Shown: in pieces, positions 19,246 through 29,130 of the stretch
Layout of the letters: each line of letters begins with the position of its first letter
Numbering within the stretch: position 1 is the stretch's first letter
Assembly: GCF_947487605.1 (NCBI RefSeq)
Contig: NZ_CANKXK010000006.1
Coordinates: 1 to 64,000 of the forward strand
Length of the DNA: 64,000 bases
DNA from: an uncultured Algibacter sp.
Lineage (GTDB): Bacteria; Bacteroidota; Bacteroidia; Flavobacteriales; Flavobacteriaceae
Direction: 5' to 3'
Translations under genes and position numbers: made by a program
The notes under the pieces: generated by a model
Seen by the model: only the letters and a program-made list of their open reading frames with translations
What the model was told of the DNA's origin: nothing
Databases searched by the model: none

Positions 19246-20160
19246 ATGAGTTTATCTCGAAAAACAATTCTAATAGTAATATCTTTTTTTGCTATTTATG
19301 TTATTTGGGGTTCTACATATCTTCTTAATAAAATTGCAGTTACTGAGTTAGCACCATTCTTTCTAGCTTCCATTCGATTTCTAACATCTGGTATTTTAAT
19401 ATTTATAATAGCAAAGACTATGGGTGTAAGTCTAAAATTGACTAGACCTCAATTTATAAATGTTATTATAACTGCTTTTTTGTTTCTTGTGTATGGAAAT
19501 GGTGTCTTTGTTTGGGCACTTAGATATGTAGATAGCGGCTTTGGCGCACTTGAAGCTTCTACACAACCCTTATTTGTTTTAATATTAATGTGGTTAATAG
19601 ATGGTAAAAAAATTCAATTACAGTCTTTTATTGGCATTTTATTAGGAATCATTGGTATGTATGTTTTGGTTAGCCAGAAAGATTTAGTGGCTAATGAAGG
19701 TAGCTTGCTTGGTATGTTTATGATTTTAACCTGTGTCTTAAGCTGGAGTTATGGGAGCGTATTTGTTTCTAAAGCCAATTTACCTGCCAATTATTTTGTG
19801 AGCACTGGATATCAAATGATTGCCGCTGGAGTTATGTTAGCTATTTCTAGTTTAGCTTTTAATGAAACTTGGGTTTCCCCTTTTAATTGGAGTGAGCCCG
19901 TTGTTTGGTCTATGCTTTTTCTAATCATCTTTGGTAGTATTGCCGCATTTACCGCATTTAATTATTTATTGAAGGTTGTTTCTACAGAAAAAGTGGCAAC
20001 ATCTGCATATGTTAACCCTGTTATAGCCCTAATATTGGGCTGGTATGTATTAGACGAAGTCTTGACACTGCAATCTATTATTGCAGCCGTAATTCTGCTT
20101 ACTGGTGTCTATTTTATTACATCTAAACGAAAAATTAAAATAAGACCTTTTGGACGTTAA
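19246..20160 (+). CDS. EamA/DMT family transporter
   Basis: This 304-aa protein has about ten membrane helices in two EamA repeats. The first starts FFAIYVIWGSTYLLNKIAV with the diagnostic WGSTY. The second follows GMFMILTCVLSWSYGSVF. It ends in a basic cytoplasmic tail (SKRKIKIRPFGR). DMT carriers export amino acids or other small metabolites. The substrate is not predictable. It overlaps the next EamA gene by 11 bp. Confidence 0.88.
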   Translation: MSLSRKTILIVISFFAIYVIWGSTYLLNKIAVTELAPFFLASIRFLTSGILIFIIAKTMGVSLKLTRPQFINVIITAFLFLVYGNGVFVWALRYVDSGFGALEASTQPLFVLILMWLIDGKKIQLQSFIGILLGIIGMYVLVSQKDLVANEGSLLGMFMILTCVLSWSYGSVFVSKANLPANYFVSTGYQMIAAGVMLAISSLAFNETWVSPFNWSEPVVWSMLFLIIFGSIAAFTAFNYLLKVVSTEKVATSAYVNPVIALILGWYVLDEVLTLQSIIAAVILLTGVYFITSKRKIKIRPFGR

Positions 20161-20986
20161 AACTGCCATTAAGTTTATGCTTATTAGCACTTTTGCATTT
20201 GCTTGTATGAATGCTACTGTTAAGTATTTAATTAACATAAATGCGTATCAAATAGTTTTTTTTAGATCAATAGGTACCTTAGTTTTTACATTTACATATC
20301 TTATTAAAAACAAAATTCCCATCCTTGGTAATAAAAGAAAGTTATTAATAATTCGTGGTCTTGTAGGGGTAACATCTATGACCTTGTTTTTTATGTCAAT
20401 TAAGTATTTATCGGTTGGAACTGCTGTGTCGTTACGCTATTTAGCGCCTATTTTTGCTGCAGTTTTTGCTATATTCTTTTTAAAAGAAAAAATTAAACCT
20501 TGGCAATGGGTCTTTTTCTTTATGGCATTTTTAGGAGTTCTAATATTAAAAGGATTCGACACAGAACTTGATTCCTATGGACTAATTCTAATTCTGTTAT
20601 CTGCTGTCTTTAGCGGATTGGTATATGTAACCATAAGAAAAATTGGAACTAGTAACCATCCTGTAGTCATCGTAAATTATTTTATGGTAATTGCAGCTAT
20701 TGTTGGTGGAATTTTATCTATAAAATATTGGATTACACCATCAGCACTACAAACCATGATGCTTTTAAGTCTTGGCATTTTTGGTTACTTTGGGCAAGTA
20801 TATATGACTAAAGCATTTCAAATTGCAAGTACCAATCAAGTAGCACCATTAAAATATATTGAAGTTATATTTACTGTTTTATTTGGCGTGTTTTTATTTG
20901 CCGAAGTTTACACGCTTTTTAGTTTATTGGGAATGGCACTCATAATTTTTGGTTTGGTTTTGAATACTGTTTATAAAAAGAACTAA
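20150..20986 (+). CDS. EamA/DMT family transporter, second of an overlapping pair
   Basis: This 278-aa protein has ten predicted membrane helices and two EamA domains. It starts at a TTG that overlaps the end of the previous gene by 11 bp. The TTG is preferred to ATG 20177 because DMT proteins of this group need the ~9 residues before FMLISTFAFACMNATVKYL. A coupled pair could be a heteromeric or co-regulated exporter. The two proteins are clearly diverged, so this is not a recent duplication. Confidence 0.85.
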   Translation: MDVKTAIKFMLISTFAFACMNATVKYLININAYQIVFFRSIGTLVFTFTYLIKNKIPILGNKRKLLIIRGLVGVTSMTLFFMSIKYLSVGTAVSLRYLAPIFAAVFAIFFLKEKIKPWQWVFFFMAFLGVLILKGFDTELDSYGLILILLSAVFSGLVYVTIRKIGTSNHPVVIVNYFMVIAAIVGGILSIKYWITPSALQTMMLLSLGIFGYFGQVYMTKAFQIASTNQVAPLKYIEVIFTVLFGVFLFAEVYTLFSLLGMALIIFGLVLNTVYKKN

Positions 20987-21255
20987 ATAGAACTTCATCC
21001 TTTTAAATAATAGACAAAATCCTTAAAATTAAGAGTTTCAAATATTCTATTCATAGTATTTCCACTTGAGATGCATTAAGTATACTGAAAATGATTTATT
21101 CGTGAATTATAAACTTTTAAATCAGTTTACTATTTCACCCATTATTTCTGTCTTAGATATGTTAAATTAAACTTAAAAAAGACTTTCCAATCATTAAAAC
21201 TGTAACGTTCTAAAAAATTATAAATCCTTAAGTTAAATCAATTAAGGATAACACC

Positions 21256-22893
21256 ATGCAAAAAATCATTCTATTATTTGTCATTTTATCATCGTTTTTT
21301 AGCTTCTCACAAGAAGAACTATCTCATAAAAATTGGCAAGAAGACTTAATATTTTTACAAAAAAAGATACATACAGAATATTCAACTCTATTCAGAAAAA
21401 TTACTAAACAGGATTTTGATATAGCAGTACAAAAACTCTATCAAAAAATTCCGAACATGAAAGACCATGAGATTAAAGTTGCTATCGCAGAATTAGTGGC
21501 ACTTTTTGGCTATGGTCATACAGCATTAAATCTTCATGGGTGGAGAAACAACCAGATAATTAACTTTCAACAATTACCAATTAATCTTTATTGGTTCAGC
21601 GATGGTATATATGTACAAGGTGCACATATAGATTATGAAAAAACTGTAGGAGCTAAGGTCCTTAAAATTGGCGATAAACCTATAGCAGAAGTGTTAGAAA
21701 TTATTAATCCAGTAGTAAGTGCAGAAAATGATCAGTTTTACAAAGCATTTGGATTACATTATCTTGGATCACCTAAAATATTGCATGCTAAAGGCATTAT
21801 TCAAGATGTTTCATTTGTTAAAATGACTCTAGAAAAACTAGGGGAGCAGTTTGAAATTGAAATAAAGCCTAAGCCAACTTCTAAATTCCCTGGTAATTAT
21901 GGGTTAATACAGTCGCATGGAGATTGGATAGATGCACGATTAGTAAAATCAACTCCGCTGTGGCTCAAGAATATAGACAAAAAATACTTTTATGAGTATA
22001 TAACTAATTCCAAAACAGTCTACATACGACAGAGTTCGGTTTTTGATGATGAAAATGAAACTATTAGTGAATTTTATGATCGTGCCTTGAATTTTATAAA
22101 CAATAATGATGTAGAGCGTTTAATAATTGATTTAAGACTTAATGCCGGTGGAAATAATTTTAATAATAAAGATGTTATTCTAGGTCTTATTAAAAATGAA
22201 AAAATTAATAAAAAAGGTAAGCTTTTTGTTGTTTTGGGGAGAAGAACATTTTCTGCAGCGCAAAATTTGGTAAACGAAATTGAAAATTATACTCAAGCTA
22301 CTTTTGTAGGAGAGCCAACATCAGAAAACGTTAACTTTTTAGGAGATGCAAGAACCGTTATTTTGCCACATAGTAAGCTTCCCTTAAGACTTTCATGGGC
22401 TTGGTGGCAAGATACTCACCCTAGAGATAAACGGAAATGGACAAGACCCCACATTCCTGTGGAATTATCTTTTCAAGATTATGTTAATAATAACGACCCA
22501 GTATTGAATATAATACCTTTAGCAGCTAATCTAGAATTGGAAATTTCAAATGCTTTTTTGGGCAATAATGTAGAAGATATTGTCAATGTAATATTGAAAT
22601 ATTCTTATGATTCTAGATTTGATTTTTATAATTTCGAATCAAAAATCAATAATTTTGGTTATCAATTATTGAACTTAGAAAAAATTCAGGATGCAATTAC
22701 CATATTTAAGCTTAATACACGGCTATACCCTAATTCTGCTAATAGTTGGGATTCTTTGGCTGAAGCTAATTGGAGAAATGGTGATGTAAATAAAGCAAAA
22801 GAATTATACAACAAAGCTATAGAATTAGATCCTAATGGAAGAACAGGAGATAATGCAAGAACAATGCTAGGTAGAATTGAGAATAGTCATTAA
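21256..22893 (+). CDS. Secreted S41-type peptidase-like protein with C-terminal TPR
   Basis: This 545-aa protein has a signal peptide (1-19) and a helical region. A reduced PDZ-like region follows (VGAKVLKIGDKPIAEVLEII), then an S41/tail-specific protease core: VERLIIDLRLNAGGNN and GRRTFSAAQN, where the Ser is the expected nucleophile, and the GEPTSEN loop. The C-terminal ~100 residues hold TPR-like helices (NSWDSLAEANWRNGDVNKAKELYNKA). A full Ser-Lys dyad is not obvious, so activity is uncertain. It is transcribed alone. Confidence 0.82.
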   Translation: MQKIILLFVILSSFFSFSQEELSHKNWQEDLIFLQKKIHTEYSTLFRKITKQDFDIAVQKLYQKIPNMKDHEIKVAIAELVALFGYGHTALNLHGWRNNQIINFQQLPINLYWFSDGIYVQGAHIDYEKTVGAKVLKIGDKPIAEVLEIINPVVSAENDQFYKAFGLHYLGSPKILHAKGIIQDVSFVKMTLEKLGEQFEIEIKPKPTSKFPGNYGLIQSHGDWIDARLVKSTPLWLKNIDKKYFYEYITNSKTVYIRQSSVFDDENETISEFYDRALNFINNNDVERLIIDLRLNAGGNNFNNKDVILGLIKNEKINKKGKLFVVLGRRTFSAAQNLVNEIENYTQATFVGEPTSENVNFLGDARTVILPHSKLPLRLSWAWWQDTHPRDKRKWTRPHIPVELSFQDYVNNNDPVLNIIPLAANLELEISNAFLGNNVEDIVNVILKYSYDSRFDFYNFESKINNFGYQLLNLEKIQDAITIFKLNTRLYPNSANSWDSLAEANWRNGDVNKAKELYNKAIELDPNGRTGDNARTMLGRIENSH

Positions 22894-23007
22894 AAATTAA
22901 AATGATTCTTATATGTTTTGAATGGTTTGTTATATTATTTATTAGTCAAAGTATAAGCTTGCCTAACTTTAGGGTAAGTTGTAATTTGCCGCTTTATAAT
23001 TTCACAA

Positions 23008-24054
23008 ATGAAAGTACCTAAGAGCATAAATAATATAAGAAGAAAAGTAATGCATGCCATTACTAAAAATGTTGGTGGATCATACAAAATCCCTGAGGTT
23101 GATAGTACTAAGAAACTCGATATAAAAAAGGTTTTAATCGTACGTCCCAACCATAGGCTAGGCAATCAATTACTTTTAACACCCATTGTACAAGAAGTTA
23201 TAAATACGTTTCCTAAATGTAAAATAGATTTATTTGTAAAAGGTGGCGTAGCAAATCCGGTATTTGAGAATTATGAACATATTGATAAAATTATTCAACT
23301 GCCTAAGAAACCATTTAACAATTTACTGAGTTATATTGGTAAATGGATTTCTTTAAAAGGTCGTCGTTATGATATGGTAATAAACGGCGATAAAGATTCT
23401 TCTTCTGGCAGATTACTTACACAAATAAGTAAGGCAAACTTTAAAGTGTTTGGTAGTGTTAATGAAGAAATTCAACAACAATATTCAGATTATCAACACA
23501 TTTCAAAGTATCCTGTTTATAATTTAAGACATTACTTAGAAAAATTAGGTTTTGAAAAAAATACATCTCAGATACCAGTTCTAAGCATAAAACTTAATTC
23601 AGAAGAAATTTCAGAAGGAAAAAAAATATTAGATGGTATTATAAAAAACGACAAAAAAACCATTTGTATTTATACTAATGCAACAGGCGAAAAATGTTAT
23701 TCCGAAATTTGGTGGGAAACATTTTATGAAAGACTAAAAAAGGAATATCCAAATTTCAATATTATTGAAATGCTTCCCATTGAAAACATTTCAAAAATCA
23801 ACTTTAAAGCACCTAATTTTTACAGTAAAGATATTCGTGAGATGGGAGCAATCATTAAGAATACTTCCATTTTTATTGCTGCAGATAATGGCGTAATGCA
23901 TTTGGCTAGTGCGTCACTAACACCAACAGTTGGTTTCTTTTCTGTAACAAAACCTGAAGTTTATGCTCCTTATGGTAATGGTAGTCTAGCACTTAATACT
24001 AATGAATCTACAATTGACGATTGGATTAAGGAAATAAACAATATTCTTACTTAA
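23008..24054 (+). CDS. Glycosyltransferase family 9 (heptosyltransferase-like)
   Basis: This 348-aa protein has the GT9 pattern: an N-terminal VLIVRPNHRLGNQLLLTPI loop, DMVINGDKDSSS, and the C-terminal nucleotide-sugar site IAADNGVMHLASASLTPTVGFF. Family members transfer heptose or related sugars to the lipopolysaccharide inner core at the inner membrane. It is isolated from other cell-envelope genes, so the exact sugar and acceptor are open. Confidence 0.86.
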   Translation: MKVPKSINNIRRKVMHAITKNVGGSYKIPEVDSTKKLDIKKVLIVRPNHRLGNQLLLTPIVQEVINTFPKCKIDLFVKGGVANPVFENYEHIDKIIQLPKKPFNNLLSYIGKWISLKGRRYDMVINGDKDSSSGRLLTQISKANFKVFGSVNEEIQQQYSDYQHISKYPVYNLRHYLEKLGFEKNTSQIPVLSIKLNSEEISEGKKILDGIIKNDKKTICIYTNATGEKCYSEIWWETFYERLKKEYPNFNIIEMLPIENISKINFKAPNFYSKDIREMGAIIKNTSIFIAADNGVMHLASASLTPTVGFFSVTKPEVYAPYGNGSLALNTNESTIDDWIKEINNILT

Positions 24055-24098
24055 AACTTATTAAGCACTTTTAATACGCATAGAGGTAATATTATCTT

Positions 24099-24332
24099 TT
24101 ATATGTAATAATGGTTGACTATAGCAGATAGTTCAAACTGTAAATAGCGTTTATTTTTTTTGCTAAAGCTACTAATAGAATGTGTATATAAATAAGCAGC
24201 TCCTTTTTTAATAGCAACAACATATGTGTCTGATTCTGCATCTAAAGTAACAGAGCTTTTATAGTTACTTTCCAAAAGTAACCAATAGGATAAACTATTA
24301 ATTTGATTGAATAACGAAAATGTAGTGTCCAT
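24099..24332 (-). CDS. Small hypothetical protein (77 aa)
   Basis: This 77-aa frame lies alone in a 543-bp gap between two plus-strand genes. The protein has alternating hydrophobic strands (SSVTLDAESDTYVVAIKKGAAYLYTH) and a basic mid-region, and no signal peptide. No family is recognised. The amino-acid composition looks protein-like, which supports it weakly. It has no operon partner. Confidence 0.4.
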   Translation of the reverse strand: MDTTFSLFNQINSLSYWLLLESNYKSSVTLDAESDTYVVAIKKGAAYLYTHSISSFSKKNKRYLQFELSAIVNHYYI

Positions 24333-24597
24333 AACGGATAAGTTTTTAAGATTTGGTTTTTTAAAGTTATACGCTGACTTTTTTGAACAGAAATTTTATT
24401 GACAGTCTACTTATTATTTCGGTAAAGTACGTTTCAAAAACATTTCATCTTAAAAAAGCAGCATCTTATAGATGTTAAAATTGATGTATAACCTCTATTT
24501 TTATATCCTTTTGTACATTTCATATCTATATTTTAACTAAAATTTAAATGATATTTTAAGCTTATTTCTTTATCTTTATCTAAGTAATTTACTTAAA

Positions 24598-25146
24598 ATG
24601 AGACATTTAATTTACTTTTTATTTTTTATTCTAGTAGCCATAGCATGTAAGACTTCAAAATTTACAGCAACACCAGCGCAAATGGAGGCTCTAGAAAATT
24701 TAATAATTAATAAAGATTTTGTTATAGAATCCAATTGGGCGTATCCTCAATCAACTAATGCCATGCAACAAATTGCAAACACGGGAATCTTGGGTCCTGG
24801 AAATACTGCAGGAAGCATTAATTTAATTGGTAATTCAAATTTTTTAAAAATTTCTGGAGATAGCATTATGTCTTACTTACCCTATTATGGGGAACGACAA
24901 ATGAATGTGGGCTATGGAGGTTCAGACAGCGCTATTCAATTAAAAGATATTGTTCATGACTATAAAGTTAAAACGAATAAAGATAATAGTTACACTATAA
25001 CTTTAAATGCAAATAGTAAAACTGAAAACTTTACAGTATATTTAAGAGTATTTCCAAATTTAAAAAGCTCCATAACATTTAATAGTCCATCGCGATTTCC
25101 TATACGATATGAAGGAAAAATTCAAGAGAAAATAACAACAGAATAA
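24598..25146 (+). CDS. DUF4251 domain lipoprotein
   Basis: This 182-aa protein has a lipoprotein signal with Cys at about 17 (LVAIAC). The mature part starts with a helix (TPAQMEALENLIINKDFVIES) followed by a beta-rich domain with NWAYPQSTNAM, SYLPYYGERQMNVGYGGSDS and a FTVYLRVFPNLKSSITFNSP end. This is the usual layout of DUF4251 proteins of Bacteroidota. The function is unknown, and location at the inner leaflet of the outer membrane is inferred. Confidence 0.85.
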   Translation: MRHLIYFLFFILVAIACKTSKFTATPAQMEALENLIINKDFVIESNWAYPQSTNAMQQIANTGILGPGNTAGSINLIGNSNFLKISGDSIMSYLPYYGERQMNVGYGGSDSAIQLKDIVHDYKVKTNKDNSYTITLNANSKTENFTVYLRVFPNLKSSITFNSPSRFPIRYEGKIQEKITTE

Positions 25147-25324
25147 TTAAACTTAAGCTCTTTTTAAGTTTGAATATAAAATTTGCTACCCTATGTTTCA
25201 TTACGTTTATCTATGGAAACTGCATTTAATTTCATTTCATCGTTTATTTTTATAGTTCATGTGATTTTTTAGGCACCAACGAACTGAATTACATAGTTTT
25301 ACGGTAGCAAAAAATTCACTCCCC

Positions 25325-25969
25325 ATGAAAAAGCTACTTATTTTGTTCTGTTCTATTTGGTTAATGTGCTCTTTCAGTAGCTTGAATGCGCAAGATTCTC
25401 CTGTTATTCTAGAAGAAGTACCTTTAAATTATAAAAAACGAAGTCCGCTTTATGATTATAGCGAAAAACAACTAAATAATACAGACACCATTCCAGATTT
25501 TGAAAGACGTTCTAATAAGTTAAAAATAACAGGTACTATATACCAAAGTGATGGCGTTACACCAGCTAAAGATATTATTCTTTATATCTATCAACCAGAT
25601 GAAGATGGGAATTATAACACTAAGAAGAATAAAGGCAAACGTTATGTAAATCATCGTGGATGGGTAAAAACCGATGCAGATGGGCGTTATACATTTTATG
25701 CCTTTGTTCCAGGCTCTACTTTTGAGCCACTTACATATCCGCGTAAAATAGGACCAAAACAAATTCACCCTGTAATAAAGGAGCCAGGTCTTCCTGAATA
25801 TAACCTTGATGCTTTTCTTTTTGATGACGACCCTTATTTAACCGAGCGTTGTCGTAAAAAACTTGAGCGCATCGGGTATGAAGGTATAGTGAAATTAAAT
25901 AAAGAAGAAGGCTTATTTGTAGCCTCAAGAGATATAGTGCTTAAACAAAACATCGCATCTTATAAGTAA
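25325..25969 (+). CDS. Secreted intradiol-dioxygenase-fold protein
   Basis: This 214-aa protein has a signal peptide (1-22). A beta-sandwich follows with the intradiol ring-cleavage dioxygenase pattern: LKITGTIYQSDGVTPAKDIILYIYQPD, RGWVKTDADGRYTFYAFVPG and a metal-site region around YPRKIGPKQIHPVIKEPG. Canonical enzymes have His-x-His there (RPAHIH type). Here the first His is Gln, leaving one His, so the usual Fe(III) site (two Tyr, two His) looks incomplete. The protein may be a non-catalytic binder or use a different ligand set. No aromatic catabolism genes are nearby. Confidence 0.75.
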   Translation: MKKLLILFCSIWLMCSFSSLNAQDSPVILEEVPLNYKKRSPLYDYSEKQLNNTDTIPDFERRSNKLKITGTIYQSDGVTPAKDIILYIYQPDEDGNYNTKKNKGKRYVNHRGWVKTDADGRYTFYAFVPGSTFEPLTYPRKIGPKQIHPVIKEPGLPEYNLDAFLFDDDPYLTERCRKKLERIGYEGIVKLNKEEGLFVASRDIVLKQNIASYK

Positions 25970-26140
25970 AGACATACTAATTGACAATAAAGATAAATTA
26001 GTACATGATTGAGATAAAATCGATGTTTTATAACTACTATTGCATCCATAAATTTGATACCTCGATTGTTGAATGAAACATAAAGTAATTGATTTTATAA
26101 ATCGCTAAAAAGAAACATTTAATAATTAGTAGTATATTTA

Positions 26141-26164
26141 AAAGCCCTCAATCTGAGGGCTTTT
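26141..26164. terminator. Bidirectional terminator between convergent genes
   Basis: The perfect stem AAAGCCCTCA / TGAGGGCTTT has a 3-base loop, with T on the 3' side and A on the 5' side. It sits between the intradiol-like gene and the M23 peptidase gene, which face each other. Confidence 0.85.
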
Positions 26165-26229
26165 AATATTTAAAGAATTGACTTGTGAAATTAAACACCC
26201 AATATAGTATTACAAAATAACATCCTTTT

Positions 26230-27126
26230 TTATTTTTCAATCACTAATTTTTGACCAATTCTAATTACAGAATTACGTTTAATAGCATTGACTTTACAAA
26301 GTGAAGCGATAGTGATATTATTTAGTTTAGATATTCGCGATAATGTATCACCAGATTTAACTATATATACAGAACGCTCTTTTACCAAACTAGCAATAGC
26401 CTCTTCCTCTGTTAATAAAGGTTTAATTTTACTTTGTCGCTTCGAGTTATGCGCAATAGCTTGTGTCCATTTTTTTGTTACCCAAAGCTCGCTTGATCTA
26501 ATTTTATTTTCTTCATTAAACTCAAATAAATATTCAGGGTTTATAGGAATTCCTTTATAATTCACAACCAAATGTAAATGACTGCCTCTGGCATTACCAG
26601 AAACACCGCCTTTCCCTAAATATGATCCTCTAGAAACGGTATCGTTTTCTTTTACACCATACTTCGATAAATGGGCATATACCGTTTCTAAACCATTATA
26701 GTGTCTAACTACAACAGTTCTTCCGTGGCCTCTTGTGTATCTTGCCATTCTCACAATACCATCAAACATTGAAAATATACTATCACCTGTTATCAAATCT
26801 ATGTCTATACCATTATGCGCACGTCCTCGTCTCCAACCATAACGAGAAGTAACAACCTTATCTTTTCCAATAGGGGAGAAATAAGTAGAATCTGTAAACG
26901 CAATTTTTAACGGAAAAGTGACAGTAACTTCTTTGTAGGGATTATATACTGTATGATTCCAAAAGTCTTTTTTAATATCTAATTCTAACGACAATGAATC
27001 ATTACTTGTCTTTGTATTAGTTGAATCTACTAAAATGTAATAAGCGACTGGATTTAAGTTTTTATGCTTTTGAGCATATAAGTTTAAACTTAATAAAATT
27101 AAAATTGACGAAAACAATAATTTCAT
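26230..27126 (-). CDS. M23 family metallopeptidase with C-terminal LysM
   Basis: This 298-aa protein has a signal peptide (1-18). A linker follows, then a LytM/M23 endopeptidase domain with the zinc ligands H-x3-D in AHNGIDIDL and the H-x-H of SHLHLVV. A C-terminal LysM peptidoglycan-binding repeat follows (VYIVKSGDTLSRISKLNNIT...IRIGQKLVIEK, about 252-298). The enzyme should cut peptide cross-links in the periplasm. All catalytic residues are present, so it is probably active. It faces the intradiol-like gene across a shared terminator. Confidence 0.9.
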   Translation of the reverse strand: MKLLFSSILILLSLNLYAQKHKNLNPVAYYILVDSTNTKTSNDSLSLELDIKKDFWNHTVYNPYKEVTVTFPLKIAFTDSTYFSPIGKDKVVTSRYGWRRGRAHNGIDIDLITGDSIFSMFDGIVRMARYTRGHGRTVVVRHYNGLETVYAHLSKYGVKENDTVSRGSYLGKGGVSGNARGSHLHLVVNYKGIPINPEYLFEFNEENKIRSSELWVTKKWTQAIAHNSKRQSKIKPLLTEEEAIASLVKERSVYIVKSGDTLSRISKLNNITIASLCKVNAIKRNSVIRIGQKLVIEK

Positions 27127-27652
27127 GATAAATTATCGAAGTGATTTTTTTTGATTGATTGACAAAGATAAAAATTTAACGGTAATTGTTGGGTTGTATT
27201 GTTAGCGTCTACTAGTATTCACGTAAATTACAATATCAACTTAAAAACCCAAATGGTGAAACTAGTAGAATCATAGAAATTAAGCTTAATTTATTTGCAA
27301 TACTATATTGTTGATTTTTAATTATTTACAGCATTATTAATAAACCTATGCTAATTTAACCTACCTTTGAGCATTGAATATATTGACGGCCTTTCTATTT
27401 TTTATTTTTTCCAATTTTAATCAATCTTTAGCTTTCTTTAACTGTTGTATTTCAGTCTCAATAGTATGACTTCATATACAATAGCTTCAATAAATTATCA
27501 TTTAGGTTAAAACTAAAATCAGCTCTTTTTAATCGATGTGGTGTATTATTTAACAATAAGAATATCAAAACAAAGTTAATCATATCGAAAATCCAAAATT
27601 TCCAAGAACAAATAATACCAACTTCTCCAAGACATTAAGAAGTCGTGTAAAT
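27127..27652. other. Intergenic region with no recognisable gene
   Basis: These 526 AT-rich bases lie between the divergent M23 peptidase and desaturase genes. No open frame of protein-like composition, tRNA, strong hairpin or repeat was seen. It presumably carries both promoters and a long desaturase leader. Confidence 0.5.
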
Positions 27653-28696
27653 ATGCATTTCAAGACTAATAACAAAAGTAGAAATGCCAATACAACAATG
27701 GTTATTAAGACAATTATAATGATTACATTATTTTTTGCACCATTAATACTATTAGCAACTGGTATAATTACCTCTATATGGGCACTTTTTTTATTATATA
27801 TTACTAGTGGATTAGGAATGGCTGGTATTGGTATGGGAGTTATGCACGATGCAATTCATGGCTCTTATTCAAAAAACAAAAAAATTAATAAGCTATTAAG
27901 TTATACTTTCAACCTTATTGGAGCCAATGCTACCGTTTGGAAAATACAACACAATATATTACACCACACTTATACGAATATCGATCATGCAGATGATGAT
28001 TTGAATGCGCCCTTTTTTTTACGCTTTTCACCAAATGCTAAGTATTATTGGGTACATCAATTTCAGCATATTTACATATGGTTTTTTTATTCTATATCCA
28101 CTGTCTCTTGGATAACTACTAAAGATTTTGTTCGTTTAAAGCGTTATAGAAATATGGGTTTTTTAGACAAAAAAAATGAGTATAATAAAGAACTTATAAG
28201 CATGGTAGTATGGAAAACACTGTATTACGTATATGCACTAATACTACCAATGATTATGGTGCCGCAATCTTGGGGAATAATTTTATTGGCATTTTTAAGT
28301 ATGCATTTTGTTACTGGGCTTTTGGTAAGCATTGTTTTTCAGATAGCACATATTATGCCTTCAAATGAATTTCCACTACCTAATGAAAATGGTATGATGA
28401 AAGAAGATTGGTACGGGCATCAATTTGCTACAACTACCAATTTTTCACCAAATAGCAAGCTTTTATTTTGGCTTATAGGTGGTTTAAACTATCAAGTAGA
28501 ACATCACGTGCTTCCAGACGTATGCCATGTACACTATAAAAATATAACCAAAATTGTAGCAGATACAGCTAAAGAATTTGGTATTCCTTATCATGTTAAA
28601 AAAAGTCTGCTACATGCCATAAGCGATCATATCAAGATGCTACGGTGGTTAGGTAAAAAGCAAACTGGAGCAAATATAAATACTATGGTTCCCTAA
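27653..28696 (+). CDS. Membrane fatty acid desaturase (acyl-CoA/acyl-lipid type)
   Basis: This 347-aa integral membrane protein has paired hydrophobic stretches (about 20-62 and 195-240) and the three histidine boxes of the front-end/acyl-CoA desaturases: HDAIHG (65-70), HNILHHTYTN (100-109) and QVEHHVLPDVCH near 280-291. The boxes bind the di-iron centre that puts a double bond in fatty acyl chains. There is no fused cytochrome b5. The next gene (71 bp on) is a cold-shock protein, which suggests a joint response to low temperature. Confidence 0.9.
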   Translation: MHFKTNNKSRNANTTMVIKTIIMITLFFAPLILLATGIITSIWALFLLYITSGLGMAGIGMGVMHDAIHGSYSKNKKINKLLSYTFNLIGANATVWKIQHNILHHTYTNIDHADDDLNAPFFLRFSPNAKYYWVHQFQHIYIWFFYSISTVSWITTKDFVRLKRYRNMGFLDKKNEYNKELISMVVWKTLYYVYALILPMIMVPQSWGIILLAFLSMHFVTGLLVSIVFQIAHIMPSNEFPLPNENGMMKEDWYGHQFATTTNFSPNSKLLFWLIGGLNYQVEHHVLPDVCHVHYKNITKIVADTAKEFGIPYHVKKSLLHAISDHIKMLRWLGKKQTGANINTMVP

Positions 28697-28766
28697 TTTT
28701 AATAAAGATGAGATTATGATAAAACAAATTATAAATAAAATATTTAACACTAATAAAGCAAATACA

Positions 28767-28958
28767 ATGAAAGAAGGAACTGTAAAATTTTTTAATAATG
28801 CCAAAGGATTTGGTTTTATAAAAGTTAAAGATTCTGAAGAGGAAGTCTTTGTCCATAAATCTAATCTTATCGATCAAATAAAAGAAGATGATACTGTTAC
28901 ATTTGAGGTTGAAAAAGATGAAAAAGGACTAAGTGCTGTAAAAGTAAGTTTGGCTTAA
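28767..28958 (+). CDS. Cold-shock protein, CspA family
   Basis: This 63-aa single cold-shock domain reads MKEGTVKFFNNAKGFGFIKV with RNP1 KGFGFI and RNP2 VFVHKS. It binds single-stranded RNA/DNA and acts as an RNA chaperone. I start it at ATG 28767, matching the normal family start. An in-frame ATG at 28716 would add 17 unusual residues (MIKQIINKIFNTNKANT). It lies just after the desaturase gene and may share its transcript. Confidence 0.88.
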   Translation: MKEGTVKFFNNAKGFGFIKVKDSEEEVFVHKSNLIDQIKEDDTVTFEVEKDEKGLSAVKVSLA

Positions 28959-28981
28959 TAAAAAGTTTACTTAATTACAAA

Positions 28982-29021
28982 CTGAAAGAAATTATCTTAT
29001 TTGTAATTTAATTTCTTTCAG
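28982..29021 (+). terminator. Hairpin after the cold-shock gene
   Basis: The 13-bp stem CTGAAAGAAATTA / TAATTTCTTTCAG encloses a 14-base loop, 24 bp past the stop. There is no T-tract, so it may be a transcript-stabilising hairpin instead of a terminator. Confidence 0.5.
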
Positions 29022-29052
29022 CAGAATTCAATATGCGCATAAACTGCGTGAT

Positions 29053-29080
29053 TAATGGTTTTATTACTAAAAAACCATTA
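29053..29080. repeat. Inverted repeat upstream of the AraC regulator
   Basis: TAATGGTTTT and AAAACCATTA (10-bp perfect arms, 8-bp spacer) lie 50 bp before the regulator start. It could be an operator or a terminator-like hairpin. The function is unknown. Confidence 0.4.
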
Positions 29081-29130
29081 CGTAAGCATTGTTTGTACAA
29101 AGCGAAATTGAAGCATAGGAGGAGAGCACA

